Shown here piece by piece: positions 56,646 to 64,000 of a DNA stretch of 64,000 nt. The stretch comes from Lactuca virosa. Lineage: Eukaryota; Streptophyta; Magnoliopsida; Asterales; Asteraceae. The notes beneath the pieces are model-generated. The model had not been told where the DNA came from. It searched no databases and saw only the letters and a list, made by a program, of their open reading frames with translations. Positions within the stretch are counted from its first letter, which is position 1. Each line of letters begins with the position of its first letter. The stretch spans positions 34,087,027-34,151,026 of the forward strand of contig CAKMRJ010003334.1 of the NCBI GenBank assembly GCA_928212115.1. Direction: 5' to 3'. Made by a program: the position numbers and the translations under genes.

Positions 56646-56763
56646 CCTGACAAAATGAAAATAATATAATTAAATATTATACCTGGGAGTCGGGACGTTA
56701 CACAAAAACAACAAAAAGTATTAAGATATTGTACGAATTATATGACTAAATATGCACATATCA

Positions 56764-57644
56764 AAATACCCCACACTTGACTTTTACTTGCCCCCAAGCA
56801 AAAGCTGAATTTTAGCACACTAATATCACATAAGACAATCCCAATCGAACCCAACCATTATGCCAAGACCGCAACGCATGCATTTGTGTCTAAAATTTTT
56901 CCTAAGGACCCCCTAACCCTAAATACTCACAATCTTCATAAACACTCACCCACTTCTTTTGAACAACGCTCATTTTATGCATCCCTCTGAATCCATCCCC
57001 AGAAAACTTTCTTAACCTCAAGGAATATTTGGTTAAACCCCCAAACACATACGGAAAAATAACCTAGAAAAGAAAATTATAATAAAAATAAAATACTTGA
57101 TTACTTTTTGTCTTGAATCTTTGATATTTTGTAGCTTTTCTTCATGATATTTCTTCGTTCTTCATAGCTTTGTAGATTCTTTCAAACATTTCAGCACTTT
57201 TTTTTTTCATACTTACTTTTTTCACTCAAACTAAAAACCTAGAAAACATATGCTTAAGAAAGGGTATTTAACTTCCTCATTTATTGATTAAAGACATTAG
57301 TCTTATGTGCAATGACTACTTAAGCTTTCGTGGATACATTTCAAGTACACGATGTTAAACCTGTTGCCTCCCTCAAACTAAGTGAGGTTATGTTTTTTGT
57401 TCAATGATTTCACTACAATAAAGGGGGCCACAAATGCACTATAGCGTAGGCTCAACTAAACATTTAGGTCCTCATAGAATCATCAAACATAATACTAGCA
57501 TGAAATCCTAATTGCTTTACCAAAATTTTCTGAATTAGTCCTAGCAATTTTTATGCAAATTTTTTTTAAATTATACCTAGCATTCTAATGTCACTAATGT
57601 AATTAACCCCCTACCCCACACTTAATTTATGCAATGTCCCCATT
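56764..57644 (-). mobile_element. 3' internal end of Athila-like element G
   Basis: The region has no intact frame. Next to the polypurine tract it shows TTGCTTGGGGGCAAGTAAAAG on the minus strand, and further right AATTAAGTGTGGGGTAGG-like strings. It is cut at 57644 by LTR H. Confidence 0.6.
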
Positions 57645-57909
57645 TGTAACACCCGCGTTTCTAGACTAAGCATTAATATGATGATGTAATAGTTAGGGTC
57701 AATAATTGTACCTCATTTTGAAGTAATAAAGAGGAATTACTTGAATATTATGTGAATTATGTGATTTTATGTGCATTATACTTAATTATAAGATATAATA
57801 AATTAAGAATGTAAATAAGCGCCGAAAATAAAAATAAATATAAACCCGATATCTATGAAGAAAGTTGTAGTGGTCATGACAAGGATTCCGAAGATATAAA
57901 GAACTCCGA

Positions 57910-58435
57910 AATCCGAGTTATTACGAAGAGGTTATTACATGTCGAAGTTTCGCGACAAAACCGGCACGACAATGTGTGACGTAAAAAGTGAGTTTACGAT
58001 AAAGTGCTTTTTAGCCTTAGCAATCTAAAAGAAAGTCTTAGTATATGTTAAACCGAGAGCGTGCATAAAAAGAACGTCCAAATCTGACTTCGTATGAGGA
58101 AGTTATGATTTTTCTAAGATTTGGCATAGCAGTGTGCAACCCAGAGTTCGAATTTTAGATCGAGCGGTTTTTATCCAAAAAAACCTAAATGAGAATTGAA
58201 GATCTCATTAATAGGAGTTCAACAATAAAAAGACAGTAAAAAACGGAGCTCGTATGTAGAAGTTATGAATTTTACACGGTCGTTAAACAATGTAATCTTC
58301 TCATACTGTTAAATTTAAAATCGGTCGAGAATTAGCCGATGGAGTCAAAAGGAGAGTTGTAGATCTTGTTAATACCTACGCGTGGAAATAAAGAACGTCG
58401 AAAAAAGAGCTCGTATGCAAAAGTTACGGGGTTTA
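57910..58435 (+). repeat. Four 160-bp tandem repeats in LTR H
   Basis: Cores near 57917, 58087, 58247 and 58408 contain AAAGAACGTC-like, CTCGTATG and AAGTTATG strings. They match the repeat cores of LTR B in the same LTR orientation. Confidence 0.7.
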
Positions 58436-58523
58436 GAAGTCGGAAGGGTGCTGCAGCAAAGTGGGTGACGTGGCGCAATCTGAGCCATTAGTTTCTCCCC
58501 ACCAGATGACGAAATGTGGCACC

Positions 58524-58625
58524 AAATCGACGAGTTGGATCAGCAAATCGACGATTTGGGGGCCAGAAACTCGACGATTTGGGCCAGAAACTCGACGAGT
58601 TCACCCCTTTTCCAGCCTATAAATA
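58524..58625 (+). promoter_or_regulatory. Promoter block of LTR H with ACTCGACGAGT motifs
   Basis: AATCGACGAGTT, AATCGACGATTT, ACTCGACGATTT and ACTCGACGAGT (58590-58600) precede TATAAATA at 58618-58625 by less than 100 bp. Confidence 0.72.
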
Positions 58626-59185
58626 CCACCTGATAGTTCCTTCATTTTTCATACCAAAATCCACTTCTTATTCTCTCTACTCACTCTCTAAACCTCCCAA
58701 AACACCCCCACAAGCCTAGGAAACTTCACTAGCACTAGAATAAAGCGCCAGAAGGCTCCGAGAAAAATAGTTCTTCGGTTCGGAAACTCTGCCCCGCAAA
58801 GCCCGGTTTTCAAGCAAACCTCTCGGTTTCGTCGAAACGAAGCGCCGTCCAAGTTGGAATCACCACCTTGTCAAGTGAGTGCATAGTCACTTTCATATTA
58901 CATATAGATATGAAGTATTTTATATAAATTACGTGCTATGTGTGCATATTATCTGTTTACTTGAGATCTGTGCTGGATGAAATATTCAAACTTCTTTGTT
59001 TTTCAGATCTGAACTATACATGTGTTTTGTAGATCTACACGGGATGAAAGATCTAAACTTCTTTCTTTTCAGATCTAAACTCTTTCTTTTCAGATCTAAA
59101 CTTTTTTTTAGATCTAAACTGTATATATATTTTATACTTTGAAATCTATGATGGATGAAGGATTTAAACTTTGTTTTTCAGATCT

Positions 59186-59189
<4 letters not shown>

Positions 59190-59256
<67 letters not shown>
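59190..59256. repeat. (TA)n microsatellite in LTR H
   Basis: About 33 AT units lie in the downstream half of the LTR. Confidence 0.97.
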
Positions 59257-59264
<8 letters not shown>

Positions 59265-60038
59265 TTTTTATCTACAAATATGTTGGGTAAAACATAGGTA
59301 GATGAAATAGTTGATGTGTGATGAAATAAAATGATGAGAGGCCTCGGTGTTGACGATGATCCAGTCATCTAGCGGAGTATGGATGACGACCATGGACTAT
59401 TCTAGGCAGTCCAGTGGAACGCTAGTAGGCTCGCAACCTGTATGTGTTTATTTGAACTCAGTGTTCGCCAGCAGTACTCCATCCCCCTCATGGTTGCCTT
59501 ATTTGACATAAATTGTTGAGTTATCCCCTAAGCAATGTTGTCGCCCCGATGAAAATCCTTAGGCTTGGTCCCTTATAATAAATGCCTTAGGGACATAAAG
59601 TGAGGATAACGGGAACGGGTAATCGGGTTGAATGATTTGATGAAAATAATAATAAACTTATTTATTGTGGGTTGAAAACCCTATGTGCCCACCAGGCTCC
59701 CAGCCTGACCCACTCAGTTTCTTGTATTACAGATAGTGACACAAGAGCATAGATGCGATGGTCTGATGAGAGATTATGGATTATAAGCCAGTAGTAATAA
59801 ATAGAAATGTTGTAAGGCCTATGTTGTGTTTTTGGTTTATGCTTTTGATCTGTATTGACAATGACATCCTGAGTTTTGTAATGTAATGAAAATACATTTC
59901 TTTAGAAATGTTTGATAAGTTCTTTATCATGTTTTTGGGAACAAATTCCACAATATTTTTCTTTAGAAGTATACTTCGATTTTCAAATAAAGCATAAACA
60001 AATCGGTCTTTTCTGGCCGTAAAAATGGGGATGTCACA

Positions 60039-60405
60039 GTTGGTATCAGAGCATTAGTTTAAGCGAACTAGGAATTTGTAGGATTTCTAGACTTAAACTT
60101 AGAATGCTAAGTGATGATTGTGAGATGAATGTCTTCCATATTTTAGACACGAGCACTAGTTTATTTTAGGAAAGATGCCTAAAATGCTTCTATGTGCTAA
60201 ATGCTTTATGTTTTCCTTATATGCTATTATTTGTTCGAATTTATGGTCTATTGCCGACCGGATCTGGAAACCTTATGTGTTCAGGATTCTAAGCGTTCGA
60301 TTACGATATTAGAACTAGCATGTAACGTTTCAGAGTGATAAGGAGGATTTAAACGTCTATCGTAAGTAAAGATCTAAATTCACCTACTTTGGTGTATAGA
60401 TCAAC
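60039..60405 (+). other. Primer-binding site and leader of gypsy H
   Basis: TGGTATCAGAGC at 60041-60052 matches initiator tRNA-Met and lies two bases after the LTR. The 350-bp leader has no extra ORF, unlike gypsy B. Confidence 0.85.
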
Positions 60406-61596
60406 ATGGTGGGAACTCGAAGTGGAGCTGGAAACACGAATGGAAACAGGAATCAGCGACCTCAACCCAAAGGGATTGAGCAAGTGTAGATAGTAGAAGC
60501 TGCACCTGAGCCAGTCACGATGGTTGGAGTACAAGCGCTGATTCGGGATATGATGGCTGAACAGACGGAAGAAATGAGGCAACTGTTGCTGAATAATAGG
60601 GATGAACCTTCGATGCTTGTTGAACAACCAGAAATGAATGACAAACAGTCAGAAGAAGGGGACGACAGTAGGACCGTTGGTCAAGCTGACCCGCCAGTGA
60701 TTAGGAGGAACAACCATGATGAAGGGGTCGAGAGGAACGAATGCAAGTATAAGGACTTCACAACTTGCAAGTCATCAACTTTCACTGGGAAAGAAGATCC
60801 AATTGGAGTCATGGACTGGATATCGGATATGGAGTTGGCCTGCATAACATGTGGTTGCAAAGGCAAGCTGCAAACCACATTTGCAGTGCGTCAGTTCAGA
60901 GGTGGCACTGTTCACTGGTGGAACACTCTGGGGAAAACCATAAGCCCCAATGAGCCTCTGCAACTGACTTGGGCAGAGTTTTTGGTGCACTTTAAGCGCA
61001 AGTACTACTCGGCTCAAAATCTTCTTGAGCTAGAGAACCAATTCCTGACATTAAAGAAGGGAAGCATGTCCATCGATGAATACACCAAGGCCTTCACAGA
61101 CAAAATGGAGTTTGCTTTGCGCATCGTCCCAAACGAGCTGAAGAAAGTTGATAAGTATGAAAAGGGACTTCCATGGGAGTGCGTTGTGCCAGTCCGCCAG
61201 GCACCTACTCTGGAGGCAGCTATCTGGACTGCCAAGTCTGTTGAGGAAATGATCAAGGGGAGAGCCGTCAGCAAGGTTGAGGTTGGCGAAAAGAGGAAGT
61301 TTGAGGGATCTGCAAGGTCCAACAAGAAGAACAAGTGTGTTTCGAGGAATTTTGGAGGAGGAGGAAACGTAGCGAAGTGGTGCGAGAAGTGTAAAAAGAA
61401 ACACTGTGGGAAATGTAGCGAGGAGGTAACCTGCTACAAGTGTGGAAAGACAGGGCATTACGCCAACGAGTGCACCGCCAACAAAAGGGTGTGATATGGA
61501 TGTAACGAAGAAGGGCACATTGCGCAAGATTGCCCGAAGAAGAAGGAGGCAACAAAGCCCAATGTCCCACCGAAGCCGAAGGCGAGAGCATTCCAG
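60406..61596 (+). pseudogene. Gypsy H gag (two in-frame stops)
   Basis: The ATG at 60406 gives MVGTRSGAGNTNGNRNQRP and the same frame continues to the protease. It is interrupted by TAG at 60487-60489 and TGA at 61492-61494. The Retrotrans_gag core is clear (DPIGVMDWISDMELA, then GTVHWWNTLGK, then WAEFLVHFKRKYY). Two CCHC knuckles follow: CYKCGKTGHYANEC is complete, while the second (YGCNEEGHIAQDC) lost its first Cys, since TGA stands where TGC or TGT is expected. Gag forms the particle and binds RNA; here at best a version starting at an internal ATG (60520) and ending after the first knuckle could be made. Apart from the two stops the frame is open for about 1.2 kb, so decay is recent compared with gypsy A. 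Confidence 0.9.
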
Positions 61597-64000
61597 ATGA
61601 CCCCGGAAGCCGCAAAGGATGCAACGGATGTCGCTTCAGGTACCTTTCTTGTAAATGGATTGCCTGCCAATATATTGTTTGATTTGGGAGCAAATTACTC
61701 CTTTATATCGCATAAATTTGGTGGAATACTAGCATTGCCTATAGAAAAACTTGATAATGATCTAGTTGTAGAAGTTGCCAGTGGAAAATTCATGCCTGTT
61801 AGTGATTGCATTAAAAACATCGTCATCGACTTGAACGGAAACGAATTCCACGAGGAGCTGTTACCCAGTGAGTTGAATGGTTTTGACATCGTACTAGGGA
61901 TGGATTGGCTTAGCACCAATGATGCCGAGATACTATGCAAGAAGAAGATATTCAGAGTGAACCCACCTGGAAAAGAGTCATTTATGGTGTACGGGGACAA
62001 ATGCAGAGTAAATTCTGGAATCATTTCCCTGATGAAAGCTAGAAAATGTTTGTCTAAAGGATGCACATCATACTTGGCATTTGTGATGGATGCTAAGAAG
62101 GAGAAGAAGGAGATGCAAGGAATACCAATGTTGTGTGACTATCCGGAAGTCTTTCCCGAATATCTTCCTGGATTGCCCCTGATAGACAAGTAGAGTGTCG
62201 AATAGACTTGTTGCCAGGATCAACCCCAATAGCGAAAGCACCATACCGATTAGCACCGACGGAGATGAAGGAGCATATGATGCAACTTCAGAAGTTGTTG
62301 GACAATGGTTTCATTAGACCTAGTTCATCACCCTGGGGAGCTCCGGTGTTATTCGTAAAGAAGAAAGATGGAAGCATGAGGATGTTCATAGATTATAGAG
62401 AATTGAACAAGGCAACGGTGAAGAACAAGTATCCATTGCCAAGGATTGACGACATGTTCGATCAGCTGCAAGGTTTGAGCTATTTCTCAAAGATCGATCT
62501 CAGGTCAGGATATCGTCAGCTGAAGGTGAGAGAGAAAGATATTGAGAAAACCGCATTCAGAACAAGATATGGACACTATGAGTTCTTGGTTATGTCGTTT
62601 GGACTAACCAATGCTCCAGCAGCATTCATGGATTTGATGAATAGGGTTTGTAAACCATTCATCGATAAATCTGTGATAGTGTTAATAGATGACATTCTAG
62701 TTTACTCAAAGAGCCAGTAGGAGCATGGCAAGCACCTGCAAGAAGTGTTAGAAGTTTTGAAGAAGGAGAAGTTGTACGCAAAGTTCTCTAAATGTGATTT
62801 CTGGATTCGAGAAGTCCAATTCTTGGGTCATGTGGTTAACCAAGAAGGAATAACGATTGACCCAGCAACGATTGAAGTTGTGATGAAGTGGGAACGACCA
62901 AAAATCCCCACGGAGATTCGAAGCTTTCTGGGATTAGCCGGATATTACCGAAGATTTATCCAAGGCTTTTCTTCGATAGCTGCTCCATTGACAGCTTTGA
63001 CCCATAAAAGAGCTACATATAGTTTGAGTGAGAAACACGAAGAAACATTTAAGAAGCTAAAGAAGAAGTTGTGTGAAGCACCAATTCTATCTTTACCTGA
63101 CAGAGTTGAAGACTTCGCAGTTTATAGCGATGCATCTGGAGTTGGGTTAGGTTGTGTTCTGACCCAAAGGGATAAGGTGATAGCGTATGCATCGAGACAA
63201 TTGAAAGAACAAGAAAATAACTACCCCGCTCACGATCTGGAGTTGGCAGCGGTGGTATTCACATTAAAGATATGGAGGCATTATCTTTACGACACAAAGT
63301 GCAAACTTTTCACTGATCATAAGATTCTTCAGTATCTCTTTAATCATAAGGAATTGAATATGAGACAACGACGCTGGCTAGAGTTACTCAAGGATTACGA
63401 CTGTGAGATACTTTACCACCCTGGTAAAGAATATGTTGTGGCTGATGCTCTAAGTCGAAAAGTGAACCTTGAAAAGAGAAGGCCAAGAGCGTTAAGAATT
63501 GAAGTTGTCTTAACGATTGTCGAAAGCATCAAGAAAGCTCAGGAAGAAGCTTCAGAGAAAAATTATTGAAAGGAAGAGAGTTTGGGCAAAACGCTGTTGT
63601 TCGGTACAAACACTCAAGGATTGAAGGTATTCCAAGATAGGATTTTGGTACCTAAGACGGGAGGAATAAGAGATCTTCTGATGGAAGAAGCTCGTAAGAC
63701 CCTATACTCGATTCATCCCGACAGCACAAAAATGTATAGGGATCTGAAACCCTACTACTGGTGGCCGACGATGAAGCTCGATGTTGCAAAGTATGTGGTC
63801 GAGTGTGTAACCCGTGCGAGGGTTAAGACACAACATCAGAAACCATATGGGAGTTTAGAACCTTTACCTGTACGCATGGGTAAATGGGAAGACATTACCA
63901 TGGATTTTGTCACTAAACTGCCCAGAACGAAGGACTGTCACGACATGATTTGGGTAGTCGTTGATCGGTTCACTAAGAGTGCACACTTCATAGCAGCCAA
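61597..64000 (+). pseudogene. Gypsy H pol: protease, RT, RNase H, integrase start (broken, runs off the window)
   Basis: The protease region (FLVNGLPANILFDLGANYSF) has DLGA where DSGA is expected, which should abolish activity. A one-base loss in a C run near 62180 shifts the frame. RT continues from about 62194 with NAPAAFMDLMNRVC and LIDD in place of the usual FIDD or YIDD. Stops lie at 62718-62720 (after SKSQ) and 63567-63569 (after EEASEKNY). RNase H (VYSDASGVG, TDHKILQYL) is between them. Integrase from about 63570 shows RKTLYSIHPDSTKMYRDL and CVTRARVK: the first His and last Cys of HHCC appear replaced by Arg. The first catalytic stretch (MDFVTKLPR, then VVVDRFTKSAHF) is present at the right edge. 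Confidence 0.92.

Larger units (their letters stand above)
54915..56702 (-). mobile_element. Solo LTR F of a Ty3/gypsy element, with target duplication
   Basis: The plus strand reads TGTAACACTC to GGGACGTTACA, with a perfect CAAAA duplication at 54910-54914 and 56703-56707. The GAGTTTCCC block near 55160, read on the minus strand, gives minus orientation. It carries ACTCGTCGAGT motifs at the promoter (56544-56645) and downstream (55749-55925), and a GACCCTCCGGTC minisatellite (55200-55460). A short run of 12 C, T, 5 C lies near 55658-55675. Confidence 0.9.
53594..56763 (-). mobile_element. 3' LTR of Athila-like element G, interrupted by solo LTR F
   Basis: On the minus strand it starts at 56763 with TGATATGTGC, just after a polypurine tract CAAGTGTGGGGTA, and ends at 53594 with CGCTCAACA. 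Net of solo LTR F it is about 1.4 kb. The internal side carries TTGCTTGGGGGCAAGTAAAAG, typical of Athila/Tat 3' ends. Its last part resembles the LTR ends of K and M. It is inserted in the protease of gypsy E; AAAGA (53589-53593) would be the left target copy, and the right one is not seen. Confidence 0.75.
57645..60038 (+). mobile_element. 5' LTR of gypsy H
   Basis: This 2394-bp LTR starts TGTAACACCCG and ends GGGGATGTCACA, followed by a primer-binding site. It has four diverged repeats of about 160 bp (57910-58435) with CTCGTATGNNNAAGTTATG cores shared with LTR B, CTCGACGAGT motifs, a TATA box, and (TA)n at 59190-59256. Confidence 0.88.

Noticed and set aside
60406..64000. Integrated plant pararetrovirus
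   Set aside because: Flanking LTR, tRNA-Met primer site and integrase after RNase H show a Ty3/gypsy retrotransposon.

Overview
This is plant nuclear DNA. The best guess is an Asteraceae eudicot of the lettuce type; that rests on the style of its LTR families, recalled rather than searched. Evidence for a plant: one intron-split gene with plant splice sites, plant Ty1/copia and Ty3/gypsy retrotransposons primed by initiator tRNA-Met, many (TA)n tracts, and no bacterial-type gene organisation. Almost everything is nested LTR retrotransposons. The only convincing host gene is a four-exon beta-expansin at 39265-40798.

Layout. 1-9238: a decayed copia element on the minus strand (called D), split in its protease by a 3.1-kb solo LTR (S, 4075-7187, target duplication CACAT). 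9239-12495: remnants of Athila-like (K, M) and gypsy (L) LTRs. 13466-37540: a plus-strand Tekay-like gypsy (A). Its middle holds a minus-strand gypsy (B, 15694-33719), and B's 3' LTR holds a copia element without recognisable intact genes (C, 15890-22629 plus an LTR at 23297-24060). The 15223-16652 segment recurs almost unchanged at 22630-24060. 37541-38910: microsatellites, a foldback element and a possible CACTA-type end. 39186-40798: the expansin gene. 42398-46345: LTR J and degraded internal sequence. 46346-53593: a minus-strand gypsy (E) whose 3' LTR holds solo LTR I (47062-49122, TCACC). 53594-57644: an Athila-like 3' LTR (G) holding solo LTR F (54915-56702, CAAAA). 57645-64000: the 5' LTR, gag and most of pol of a plus-strand gypsy (H) that runs off the window.

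Coding state. Nearly every gag and pol is broken by stops or frameshifts. Exceptions are the integrase block of B and a 190-residue extra reading frame in B between the primer-binding site and gag.

Main observation. LTRs of different families carry, at the same place near the core promoter, short clusters of near-palindromic 10-15 bp motifs. The motif differs between elements (CCACGACGTGG, ACTCGTCGAGT, GTACGCCCAGCGTAC or CTCGCATGCGAG types), yet one motif type can be shared between copia, Athila-like and Tekay-like elements. Most of these LTRs repeat the same motif type 0.6-0.9 kb further on. Several also carry a family-specific minisatellite just before a conserved GGGGAACTCACTAAGC block. 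This modular, position-conserved but sequence-variable layout is the best candidate here for something undescribed.
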